In this document: positions 54,541-64,000 of the stretch, in pieces
Position numbering within the stretch: position 1 is the first letter of the stretch
How the letters are laid out: the number at the start of each line of letters is the position of its first letter
NCBI GenBank assembly: GCA_032718475.1
Contig: JAUCBJ010000021.1
Location: 1 to 64,000 of the forward strand
Origin: Nemertoderma westbladi
Lineage: Eukaryota > Xenacoelomorpha > Nemertodermatida > Nemertodermatidae
Length of the DNA: 64,000 nt
Direction: 5' to 3'
Notes under the pieces: generated by a model
What the model was told of the DNA's origin: nothing
What the model saw: the letters and a program-made list of their open reading frames with translations, nothing else
Databases searched by the model: none
Position numbers and translations under genes: made by a program

Positions 54541-56740
54541 AACATTATATATGGTGACCCGGACGTCGAACTACTGAATATATAAAAAACTTACTACAGA
54601 ACTGTGTACCTAATTGATAATTGGAATATCGGCACCGGCTGACTGGTACCGCGAAACCATAATGCCCGATTTGCACAACCAACCCACTGCTATATTAGAA
54701 GCTGAACTCTCTACCTCATTAGGTTTGTTTTAAATTGGTTCGAAGGAATAATTATAAGTGAAACATTTTAATAAACGTTTGTTTTGTATAGACCGACAGA
54801 CCGACAGATAATTATGTATCAACGTATTTAATGAATAGTAATAAATATAAGTCGTTCAACAGATGTGTGCCCTAACAGCAATGAACACCCACCACCTATC
54901 ATAGGAAAGCAATAAAGGCACGAACTACTACATGCCCCAAAATGGAACTCGCTTAACATAAGATTGACATTTTACATATATCTCTGAGGAACAAGCTTTT
55001 CTCTCGTACTCCTTCTTGTCTCCACAGTTTTTTGATCCAAATTGTCCTTGTTTATTACCACTGATGGGATAAACTTTTTCAAGTATCTCCGGTTGCGCCA
55101 GTATAATCGTCCTGTTTCCGACTTCACTAGATAACTTCTACCACGAGGTTTGATCTCCATAACCTCGGCGATCAGATCCCAAGTTTTCTTTTTCGTGTGT
55201 TGAACTCTAACAAATCACCAAATGAGAGTTGCACCAACTCACGAGAACCTTGATCCTACATTTCTTTGGCATTCTGTCGCAGAACTGTTGCTTTCCGATC
55301 AGCCTTTTGTACAGTATTCCTGTCAACCACATTGTACACTACAGGATGCGCAGGCAATGGTGTTCTTGTTGGTCTGCCAAATAACTTCATTGCTGGACTC
55401 ATCCCATCATTTCTTGGAGTGTTCCTATACTTTTCCCTTCTGGATATCTCTTGATGGAAAAGTTTTCTTTACCAATAGCTTCATGCTCTTCACTGCTGCT
55501 TCAGCATAACCATTGGCGATATGGCGATGAATGGTCGTGTTTGATACCCCACTTTTTGCAGAATTCACTAAACTTCCTACTTTTAAACTGTGGACCACCG
55601 TCGAAGACATCAACCATTTTCATCTCTGCGCCTGCCCTCCAAATTGTAATGTACACATAGCCATACAATTTCTCCTTTAATCTCAAGATCCTCGGCGTTT
55701 CGATTTCTTCCAGTTGCTTGTGATTCAGAATTGATACAAGTGGTTTATGATTGACCACAAGCTCAAACTGATCACCACAAAGATATCTCTGCAGTTTCTT
55801 GACAGCCCAGACCACTGCCAACAATTCTATAGCGAGTATCGTGTTTATGTTGGGGTCGCAGTTCTTGAATTCGCTCTCAACAACTTCCAAACTTGACCTG
55901 ACTCTTCTCGCCACAATGCATAACCCAACCCTGTCTTCTGGGCAGCATCCGTTTCCAATCTGAGTTTTGCAATTACAATTACAATTACGATTACAATTAC
56001 GATGACATTACCAAACTTCTATGAAAAAGATTCAAGGATCTGGTTTGATCAAATCAAACAAATCCTCTCTAACTCATCCAAAGAAGTTATGAAATACAGT
56101 CTGCTAAGAGTCCTACCAACAAATTTAATCTTTGACAGCAGCATACATGTTTCTGATGATTTTGAAACTATAAAAACAAGTGTAATTAATTTCTTTGACG
56201 ACAGTGGGGAGCGAAGACTAAAGAAGCTGGTCCAGGATCAAGCCCTTGGCGACCACAAACCCTCCATTACCCTGAGACAACTGTTACGTTTAGCTCCGCA
56301 TAACGAAAACATATTTGAACTACGATTTTTGGAGATTTCACCCGAACCTGTTCGTTTAGCACTAATATCAATATAGAATGATATGATAGAATCAATATGG
56401 AATTTCAACCAAACCCAAACCAGTCATACCAACCAACATACCAACCAACATACTCATACCAACCCAGTCAATGTAAACAGTGTTACAGTTCCAATCAACC
56501 ACACCTCTACCTCAAGGCCTAATCCGAACAACACAACTACAACTGGAGGCACCACTGCAGCCAATGGATACACCATGGAACTCTGGTGCAGTAATATCAC
56601 ACAGCAAATGACCAAGTTAACCCATGCCATCAATCAAGATCTTATCTACTCAAGACAAGATCACTCACAAGAATGGAGTCATAATGGTGGGAACAATCGA
56701 GAAAGATATTCTGCCTCGAGATCTCTACTACTACAATCAG
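54541..56740 (+). pseudogene. Ty3/gypsy-like 5' leader and gag, interrupted
   Basis: TGGTGACCCGGACG at 54553 resembles the primer-site region after the 5' LTR of Ty3-like elements. An ATG at 54661 opens a short gag-like N-terminus (M-P-D-L-H-N-Q-P-T). After an inverted pol fragment, gag resumes at 56002-56376 with L-P-N-F-Y-E-K-D-S-R-I-W-F, L-L-R-V-L-P and R-F-L-E-I-S-P-E-P-V-R, typical of arthropod- and mollusc-type gypsy Gag. A Q/N/T-rich stretch follows in another frame to about 56730, where LINE L-B is inserted. A terminal gag piece lies at 58020-58150. Confidence 0.6.
54972..55970 (-). pseudogene. Ty3/gypsy pol fragment: RNase H fused to C-terminal integrase
   Basis: From 55970 the minus strand reads E-T-D-A-A (RNase H first Asp region). 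Frame 55501-55914 follows with L-A-V-V-W-A-V-K-K-L, N-H-K-P-L-V-S-I-L and R-I-L-R-L-K-E-K. It then passes directly into D-G-G-P-Q-F, W-G-I-K-H-D-H-S-S-P-Y and, in another frame, N-G-Y-A-E-A-A-V-K, all from integrase. The HHCC domain and first catalytic Asp of integrase are deleted. The C-terminal piece at 54972-55160 has R-G-R-S-Y-L-V and W-R-N-R-R-Y-L. It lies inverted within a gag of the same superfamily. Confidence 0.75.
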
Positions 56741-57557
56741 CATGCTGCATTGCAGCTGCATTATATATATATATATATATTACATATATATAAAGAATGC
56801 TGTGCCGGCTTGTCGACAAAGTTGCACCTCCACAACTCCCTATCACCCATGAAATTTGCTAGATCATCCGCATCTTCAAGGCCAGTGTCCTTTAAGTTGC
56901 GTCTCAAGAAAGTCATGGGCTGTCCACCATGCTTATTCACTCCATGAGGCCAACAAAGCACAAGATTATACACTGGCTGGTCCTCACGGCGAAAGCAATG
57001 TGCTGCAAAGCAGAGGCTGCTTTGTTCTAGTGTCAAGCTTGGGGGAACCAATGAGACACCTCCAATGTTATATAGTGTCTGTTTGGAGATGGTTGTACTG
57101 TACTTGACACACTGAACCTGGCGAAGCATTCATGTGAATGTGCCATCTAGAGATTTTGTGTCCTCAGCAGTTAGAGCCCAGGATGAACTCCCATAGAGGA
57201 GTACTGGAACTACTGCTACTCTAAATAATCGGACCTTAAGTTTCCAATGAATTCTATGTGACTTCCAAATCCTGGAAAGCCCATTTAAGGCTGCCCATGC
57301 CTTTCCCTTACGTTTTCAGAGGTCCTCATCTGACTTCTGGATCCATGATCCCAGTTAACAGAAGTCATCCACTTTCTCAAGCATACCATCCTTTGAGCTT
57401 ATGCTCATCCAGTCAGAGACTTGCTGAAGCAGCCTGTTCTAATGAGATGAGGAGCCATTGGGTTCCCTCAAGTGATTCTGAGAGTACTCCTAAATCATCA
57501 GCAAGTCTAGATCGGGTAGGTACTTGGCAGGATTTCCTCAACTTCTGGTGCCAGTAG
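56726..57557 (-). pseudogene. LINE L-B, C-terminal pol fragment, copy 1
   Basis: Frame 56761-57129 (minus) ends with G-G-Q-P-M-T-F-L-R-R and D-R-E-L-W-R, the pattern found at the C-terminus of many LINE polyproteins. Upstream frames up to 57557 contain K-V-D-D-F-C-Y-L-G-S, the post-palm motif. The 3' end carries a short TA-rich insert and a tail of TAG repeats. It is inserted in the Ty3-like gag. Confidence 0.65.
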
Positions 57558-57570
57558 GAGAAGTCAACAA

Positions 57571-57815
57571 ACTACTACTACTACTACTACTACTAGGATC
57601 GGCATGCTGCATTGCAGCTGCATTTTTAGAATGCTGTGCCGGCTTGTCGACAAAATTGCTCCGCCACAACTCCCTATCACCCATGACATTTGCTAGATCA
57701 TCCGCATCTTCAAGGCCTTGACCTTTAAGATGCGTCTCAAGAAAGTCATGGGCTGTCCACCATGAGGCTACCAAAGCACAAGATTATGCACTGGCTGGTC
57801 CTCACGGCAAAAGAC
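57571..57815 (-). pseudogene. LINE L-B, copy 2, 5'-truncated with (TAG)n tail
   Basis: The second, shorter copy is closely related to the 3' end of copy 1 and ends on the minus strand with about eight TAG units (57571-57594 on plus as ACT repeats). It encodes only the terminal pol peptide (G-L-E-D-A-D-D-L-A-N). Confidence 0.68.
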
Positions 57816-57829
57816 AACAAACGTCGACA

Positions 57830-58155
57830 AAGATAACAGCCAGATTTTTTGATAACTCTTCAATTATCCTTCTCCAAAATGGGCTCCATGGTCCCACGAC
57901 TTTTATAGAACCCATTCTGATTTCCACGGAGCAGTTTCTCAAGACTTCAAAGATCCTCTTCAGATCTTCTTTAACAGAGATGGAGATCTCGAGTTTTAGT
58001 ACTCGAGATCTCCATCAGCTCCAAGAGATTACTACCAAGCTCGTTCCAAATCACGTTCCTCCAACCCTGATGGGAAATTTTGTTGGTATCATTGGAAATT
58101 CGGTAAGAATGCTACTAAGTGTATGGTAGAAAACTGCCAGTGGGACCCAGAGATC
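57830..58155 (+). pseudogene. Ty3/gypsy gag C-terminus with CYHxxFG knuckle
   Basis: Around 58060-58150 the plus strand encodes C-W-Y-H-W-K-F-G-K-N-A-T-K-C, the unusual zinc motif at the end of many gypsy-type Gags. It continues the gag interrupted by LINE L-B. A 15-bp perfect hairpin with an 8-base loop (57979-58016) lies just upstream. Confidence 0.6.
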
Positions 58156-58268
58156 ATATATATATATATATCACACTTTTACATAGAATAACATTAATTA
58201 AACCCACTAAATTCTGAGACTAATGCTTTACCACTACACCGAAATAATCATTACTTGTACAAATTGCT

Positions 58269-59330
58269 TTATCGCTGTTTCCACAATTTAGATAACATTT
58301 TTGATGTTCTCAGTTGATGCTTTTCAGATATCAGATCCTTAATATCCATGTCTCCTAAATGACCAGTAATAGCCCAAGATCTATCATATGTTGTACATGA
58401 AAATAGAAAGTGCTCCTCAGTTTCAACACATTCTCTGGAGAGTCTGCAGATTCGATTCTCCAGCTTTTCTCCTCGATACCTTCCAACCTCTATCTCTATA
58501 GGAAGTACTCCACATCTAAACTGAACCATGCGGGATTTTTCTGATCTCTTCAAGTTTGCCTTGACATAAGTTTCTACTTTGTGGTTTTCTTTGAAAGTTT
58601 TGTAGGTTCTTAGCTTCGGTTTCATCTCAATGGCTTCTTTCCAAACATTGATATGATATTCTTCAAGGTTATTTTCCGTAACAATTTAGAGGTTTTCTTG
58701 TCTTAAAAAGTCTCAATCATGTTTATAGCCAGAAATATCACCTTGACTTTACTGATCCAGTTTGAGGCTTGATTTCCATTGTATAACAGCTGAAACACTT
58801 GGTTTGGTAGCCTATCATGCGGCACCATAATTAACTTATTCCACCACCATATAACATTCAGCACTTGGTGGTGAGAAGATGGAAGCCATCCGATCTCTCC
58901 TTCTACAGCAGGTAGTGCGGTGAAGCGGTGTAAACCAAGAAAGGTGTGTGCGTGCTGGTTTGTTCTGGACACTCAACCTTTTTGGGCTCTATAGCACCCC
59001 ACACAGCTGAACCATAGTTAATTACTGATGCCATGCGTGACTCATAGAGCTTAGTAAATGTCTCGTAGGCAAACCCACCAATCAATTTAGATTTTGAGGT
59101 CAAGGATCCCAAAGCTCTGAGTCCAGGCTTTTCTAATATTTCATGATTGTCAATGAAAGACAAGTCTTCATCGAAAATCAGGTTGAGATATCGATACGAC
59201 TCAACCACTTTAAAATGTATAGACCCAACCATGAAGTCATTGGACATCTGTTGAATTGACTTGTGATGTCTGAAGTGAACAATTTGAGATTTGTCTTTAT
59301 TGAGCAATAAAGTAAAAAATAGTACAGCAA
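58269..59330 (-). pseudogene. LINE L-C, reverse transcriptase C-terminal half
   Basis: Frames at 58903-59307, 58703-58972 and 58269-58625 follow one another on the minus strand. They show N-K-D-K-S-Q-I-V-H-F and R-Y-L-N-L-I-F just after the palm, F-T-K-L-Y-E-S-R and Y-G-S-A-V-W-G, then F-L-G-L-H-R-F-T, and finally C-G-V-L-P-I-E-I-E and E-E-H-F-L-F-S-C. This order is typical of a non-LTR reverse transcriptase C-terminal region. Palm and endonuclease are missing. It differs from L-B and from the LINE at 14.7-17.5 kb. Confidence 0.72.
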
Positions 59331-59659
59331 GGTCTCAAGTTCGATCCAACCTGGACATCATTGCTGACTTGAATAATTGTTCCCAACAAAAGTTATAATA
59401 TGAAACCACTCATTCACTCAAGACACCAATAATAATTTATAAAAATACACCGGTCATATTTCTCTATGGGTGTAGCTGTCCTTCCTAAATCAGTGGTTAG
59501 AGTGTATAATTAAGCATAGTGACCATGAGGTTAATGTTAAATATACATACACTACCCTTTCATTGTAGCGTGTAGTTAAAGACGGCCAAGTTCTGTAGGG
59601 TTGAGCACAGTGGCAGCAGATTATGCAATTATGGATCAGGTATCAGTATCAGGTAGTAT

Positions 59660-59790
59660 TTCCAGGTCCACCTTTTAACCTGAGCTGCTGGCTGAATGGT
59701 TGAGCGTGAGACTTCCAACCCGGAGGTCACCAAATCGATCCCACCTGGATGTCATTGCCGACTTTCAAGGCTGTGCCCAACAAAGTTATA
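59660..59790 (+). repeat. tRNA-derived SINE-like fragment
   Basis: tggctgaatggttgagcg resembles the A-box region of Ser/Leu-type tRNAs and atcgatcccacctgg a B-box region. A second B-box-like copy with the same downstream bases lies at 59325-59370. Both are decayed. Confidence 0.45.
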
Positions 59791-59834
59791 AATATTTTAA
59801 AATATTATATTAATTAGCCACCAGAACTACTAAC

Positions 59835-59994
59835 AATGGGTAGGGGCAATTAGTCATGTTTGTTGCAGGATCACCTAATGAACGAATATATGCCAATGTC
59901 TCATCATCATCACCAGTAATGGCACCATTAGTTGCATCAATCCAGTAGGTCCAAGCAGTACCTTCACCGTCGCAAGGTGCTGGAGGCACAGGTG
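59835..59994 (-). CDS. Host WxxW protein, exon A: first half of WxxW domain
   Basis: The acceptor TATTTACAG ends at 59995 and the donor ATT|GTTAGT lies at 59834. After a proline-rich P-V-P-P-A-P-C-D the exon encodes W-T-Y-W-I-D, G-D-D-D-E-T-L and N-C-P-Y-P. This is the N-terminal half of a Mucin2-type WxxW domain, including the W-x-x-W motif that names it. It carries out phase 2, completed by exon B. The donor is weak at position +3. Earlier exons, including any signal peptide or further WxxW repeats, are probably beyond 64000. Similar domains occur in secreted and membrane-bound mucin-like animal proteins. Confidence 0.8.
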
Positions 59995-60123
59995 CTGTAA
60001 ATATTAATACATTGTACATCAGAAGGCATTATATGTTTTTGTACCTTTCTTACAAAAATGTATGACAGTTGCATTCATATGGAGAAGGGGACCATATATT
60101 GCACATCACAATAACCAATAAGT

Positions 60124-60377
60124 CAATATGATAATGCTCTCCATAGCGAAAAATATCAACCGGCCCTATTGGGGCTCGAACCCGGTACCTAGGTTTCAAA
60201 CTTCTGGTTATCATCAGCCGGGTGAGTGTACTGAGCTACCAGACCGTTCAGATCCGGTCTGGTAGCTCAGTACACTCACCCGGCTGATGATAACCAGAAG
60301 TTTGAAACCTAGGTACCGGGTTCGAGCCCCAATAGGGCCGGTTGATATTTTTCGCTATGGAGAGCATTATCATATTG
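60124..60377. repeat. Perfect 123-bp inverted repeat with tRNA-like arms
   Basis: The arms 60124-60246 and 60255-60377 are exact reverse complements around an 8-base loop. Each arm contains ggtctggtagctcagta (A-box-like) and gggttcgagcccc (B-box), so this is two tRNA-derived units head to head. The right unit continues to about 60447. It lies about 130 bp upstream of exon A in the host transcript direction. Confidence 0.9.
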
Positions 60378-60450
60378 TCCTATTTACATTGTATATTTAA
60401 TACACCGCGTCCCTCGCCCCACAACAATTCACTTATTATTATTAATAACC
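60378..60450 (+). repeat. Body and tail of the tRNA-derived repeat
   Basis: The sequence from gtcctatttacattg to ttattattattaataacc recurs at 62380-62450, downstream of the same head. It is therefore the body of the repeat family. Confidence 0.7.
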
Positions 60451-61589
60451 AATAAGGGACTAAAATAAGTATATACCGTCCAACCCATATACTAGAAAAG
60501 CCAGCCAGCTGGCTGTAAACGAAACTGCCTAAATTTAAAATCCACATTATAGAGATTAAATAATAAAATCTGAACTGGGATCGAACAGAGTTCTTTCACA
60601 TCTTAAGTCTGGAGCTTTACTGAGTGTGCTGGTAGAGTGTAACTCACCAGAACAACAACAATAATTACATTCTTTTTGAGGGTCCCAACACACAACAACA
60701 ACTACCTTCCTCTATGAAGAGACAGTTTCGTTATCAAATTATAATCATGTAATCAATAAAAGAGCAATCTGCAATATGCTTCATTTTCCATCCTTATAGT
60801 GATGACATTTTTTTTGTTTTATAACACTATCACATCGCAATAGTTTGGTGAACAACATTAACATGTTATATGTCTACCAACACTGTCTGCATAATCCATG
60901 TCACAAGGTGGGGTAGGGACAGTTGCAGTTGTGAAGTGTTAAACCATTTGCGGCAAAAATGTGTCGTTTTTGTGCAATGCGCGAACTACTCTAAGACTGG
61001 CATTATCTCGAGGGATTGGAGAATGTGTAAAACTTACACCATCTAGCGTTTATTTTGGTACAGAGCTGTAGTGACGAAATCACCAGCCATTGGCCAGCAT
61101 TTCTCTTTGTCCTGTATCCTCTGTGTTATTTTCCGGCAAATCAGCACAATTTTCACTTTGCCAATTCTTGAGGCTTTGTTAACATATGAATAGGCCGCAG
61201 TGCGACAAAATCATTCATTCTGACTTCTGCCCGGACTGTCAGAGGGTTATCAACCACAATATATTATCTCTTGTATTTCACTACTGCTGTACTGGATCAC
61301 TTTCTGCACTTACAGCGAACATCGGACTGCTGATTGAATGCAGGCACCGTATATTTATACTGTTTTTATACTGTTATTCATTGTTATTTGGTAACATATT
61401 TAATATGAATACTTATAAATATATAAATACTTATATTTGGAGAATACTTAGGAATAATCGATAATTTCCCTTAACTTTCTTTATTGTTGAGGTAAGCAGA
61501 AGGGAACATGAGTAATAATTGCTTGGCTCAAATTACAGTTGTCTGTATGAATATTATGCTACTTCATAACTCCAACATAAGAGAGCTAA
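60451..61589. other. Non-coding DNA upstream of exon A
   Basis: No exon is supported. A tRNA-like remnant on the minus strand lies at 60575-60645, and a short stretch at 60882-60935 resembles the start of exon A without an acceptor. Confidence 0.4.
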
Positions 61590-62029
61590 ATTTATCCTTA
61601 TATATGACTAAAATTGGTAACAGTCGGCAAATTAACGTGTTTCAGTACTATTGTCAGTAAAGTGAGTGCGAGCGAATACTTCTACATTCCTAAAGAATGT
61701 AAAAACCATGATGTTCCATAACCCTCCGTTGTAATTAGTATAAGTCATATCTCTGTCTGATATTTAAAGTGCAGCATCTAGAGGAACTCTTGGTATTGCC
61801 CTGAAAATAAGCAGAGTTTTTGGGGATTATATAGTAGAGATCAATCGAATAATACAAAGTAGACTACCCCATTCTCGGCCATAGAATTCAGTCTCCCACA
61901 CACAGTGGGTCATACTCCGCGCTAGACTGTCTTCTACTCCTACTGTGGTCATATTTTGTGCGGGCTGTCAGACAATATAAGACACGTAAATTAACAGGTT
62001 AAACTGATAAAGGTCTAAAAGCGCGAACA
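61590..62029 (+). repeat. Decayed LTR remnant of the A1/A2 type
   Basis: The stretch aligns by eye with the second half of the A2 LTR (tatatgactaaaat, tcctaaagaatg, aagtcatatctctg, the gaggaact word) and ends with ggtctaaaagcgcgaaca at 62029, the exact LTR terminus of A1 and A2. No internal region follows, so it is an old solo LTR or fragment. The 5' border is not resolved. Confidence 0.6.
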
Positions 62030-62261
62030 TGAAGGGATCGAGTTACGTGATCTGTGTACAATGGTAATAGTATATATATTGAATAGAGGTTTATTAAATG
62101 AGTTATAATTGGCTATATTCCGGTTTAAATAGTTGAAAAGTTCAAAATTAACATGGCAATATAATTATGATTTATATTAAACATTAAATTATTATAAGTA
62201 ATTAAAAACAAATAAATAAGTAAACCAGATATTAAAAATGTTAATGCATTTCAAAATGTGT

Positions 62262-62450
62262 ACTGAGCTATCAGACCGGATGAATATTAAGTACCTTTTA
62301 TTAGGAATCCTAGGAACCTGGTTCGAGCCCCAATAGGGCTGGTTGATATTTTTCGGTATGGAGAGCTTTATCATATTGTCTTATTTACATTGTATATTTA
62401 ATACACCGCGTCACTCACCCCACAACAATTCACTTATTATTAATAACCTA
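62262..62450 (+). repeat. Third copy of the foldback tRNA-derived repeat, decayed
   Basis: It begins with tactgagctatcagaccgg (the inverted head), has a changed centre, and then shows ctggttcgagccccaatagg and the same body as 60378-60450. It keeps traces of both arms, so the inverted arrangement belongs to the family. Confidence 0.65.
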
Positions 62451-64000
62451 TATTGAGTATCTACAGCTATTTTACTCATGGCTATTATTATCATCACCTT
62501 TCATCTGATTGGTCCAGGATGCAGGGCCGGGTGGAACCACTTAGCAAAATCAATGTTTCTTATTAAATTAGCTCTATTTCCTTGTACTTTCAGTGACCTA
62601 TGGCTTTCTAATTCCCTCCCAATATTGTAAATTTGTGCTTCGTTATGCGGTGAGTGCAAAACAAAGACCAAAGACCCACTGTACAAAACAACGAGGTAAA
62701 GTCGCGTCTCAAAGAGCGTTAGGTCCCAAAGATCGTTAGGTCCCATTGCAATTTAAAGGAGCAGGTTAATAAAAGAGCAGGTTAAAGAGGCGTGTTGGGG
62801 GAACCAAAACAATTAATTTTATTCTATGTTGGTTTTAGTTTTAGCATATTGAACAGTCTTGTGGTAGCTTGTTTATCATCAACTTGTAAAATCTTAGGGA
62901 GTTATGAAAATAGACCAATAATTCAGAATATGAATCTAACTTGAGTAATAATTCCGCCCGTGTTTAACTGCCTATATTTATTGAATTGGAGTTGAGATGT
63001 TAATGCAACTGCAATAAAATATGTAATATTATGGGTTTTGTTACGAAATTGAAAAATCAAGGAAGCATGTCACCACGGAGGGGATGAACCAGCGCTTGAT
63101 ATATTGGAATGTTTTATTAATGTTTTCTTTTATACCTATCAGCTAGGTATACCAGATGGACTTTCATCAGATCTCTTTTCATAGGATTTAGACAAACTGA
63201 AACTGACAAACTAAATAACAGAAACCCTAGAGTTATTTACGAATCACAGGTTTTGCAAAGAAAGCCTTTACAGAAAGCTCAATTCCACAGAAAGCGGGTA
63301 TCATGTATACCCAACATCTACCCAACTTAAACCATGTAAAAAATGACCTAGTGTAAACCCTCTTCTTGCCATTTCATTCCTGTTGTATAGTAGTAGCCTA
63401 CATCAATCACTATGTGTTTTATTATGTTTCTAATTAATATTCATTAGTTAATATATTGCATTTAGTTAATAGTCAATATGTTTGTAACAACTTGGATAAT
63501 TTGATATCATTTGAAGAATTCCGCTCAGAAAAAAAAATGGGCCACTGCCAGCCTTTGTCTTGAAGTTCAATGAGTCTTGTACCAGTAGCAGTGATTCGAA
63601 GCAACGTAAATCTGGTTAGGGTGGTGGTACTACCCTCATGGTCTATTAACTTTGGGATAATCATATTTCAGCCAATAAAAGAGTGTGTTATATAATGATA
63701 TAGCAAACAGCTTCTGGGTTGTTGTATTTCTCGACATGCTCGCTATGAGATTTTGAATAGAGCTGTTCCTAAGATTTATACTTTCTTCGGTGATGTTTAT
63801 AGGGATGACAGTATGACAATTAACATGGGCAGTGATTTTTTATGTCCTTTTATTTGGCTTTTTTTGTCCCTTTTTTTTTTACGAATTATGCATAATGACT
63901 TTTGTTGTCCTTTTAATGATTTTTATTGTCCTTTTAATGACTTTTTATGTATGTATTTCTTCAAACTGTCAGACTGCTGATTTCTGGACTGTCAGACAGT
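62451..64000. other. No supported gene
   Basis: Short open frames at 62501-62746 and 63473-63664 (minus) have a protein-like look (for example F-A-K-W-F-H-P-A-L; K-G-W-Q-W-P) and may be pieces of unidentified repeats. I do not recognise them. The end has T-rich runs. Confidence 0.35.

Noticed and set aside
60124-60377. Assembly artefact as the cause of the perfect palindrome
   Set aside because: Not excluded, but the decayed relative at 62262-62450 retains both arms, which favours a real foldback repeat.
62501-62746. Minus-strand frame that looks protein-like
   Set aside because: I cannot connect it to a family, a splice site or the host gene; listed only as part of an unexplained stretch.
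63473-63664. Minus-strand frame with K-G-W-Q-W-P
   Set aside because: Not recognised, no neighbouring coding signal, and no splice sites in compatible phase with exon A.

Overview
The window is animal genomic DNA, AT-rich and almost filled by retrotransposons. Nothing looks bacterial. Coding exons have GT/AG borders, and the mobile elements are of metazoan types: BEL/Pao and Ty3-like LTR elements, several LINEs and tRNA-derived short repeats. The host protein carries a mucin-type WxxW domain. A marine invertebrate is likely, but I cannot name the species. All similarity statements are by eye.

Layout. 1-2276: sparse DNA with the C-terminal tail of a LINE. 2277-14726: BEL/Pao element A1 (minus strand), 12.4 kb, LTRs of about 1.16 kb, 5-bp target duplication GTACT. 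14727-17547: 3' part of an APE-type LINE (minus). 17548-30379: BEL/Pao element A2 (plus), 12.8 kb, LTRs of 1226 bp, target duplication GGCCA, inserted into that LINE. The 5' end of the same LINE continues at 30380-31160. 31160-34000: a decayed gag fragment and two minisatellites. 34257-52320: a small LTR element with no recognisable coding region. Its 5' LTR is split by BEL/Pao element B (34652-51199, minus), 16.5 kb, with almost identical LTRs of 1907 bp. 53-64 kb: further LINE and Ty3-like fragments, a perfect 123-bp inverted repeat and decayed repeats.

Host gene. The only host coding gene I can support was not an obvious ORF. Four exons on the minus strand (59835-59994, 53647-53804, 53099-53138, 34100-34181) join in compatible phases. 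They encode one complete WxxW domain, a short linker, one membrane helix, three arginines and a stop. The last intron is 18.9 kb and holds the nested LTR elements. The 5' end of the gene lies beyond the window.

How the elements relate. Element B encodes Gag, protease, reverse transcriptase (RT), RNase H and integrase, plus a third ORF with three zinc knuckles between integrase and the 3' LTR. A1 and A2 have intact paired LTRs and target duplications, yet both lack RT, RNase H and integrase at the same internal junction. They therefore look like a non-autonomous lineage moved by proteins supplied in trans. The most unusual signal is a 17-nt motif present nine times in element B, always in one orientation, mostly in linkers between protein modules, and read in two different frames.
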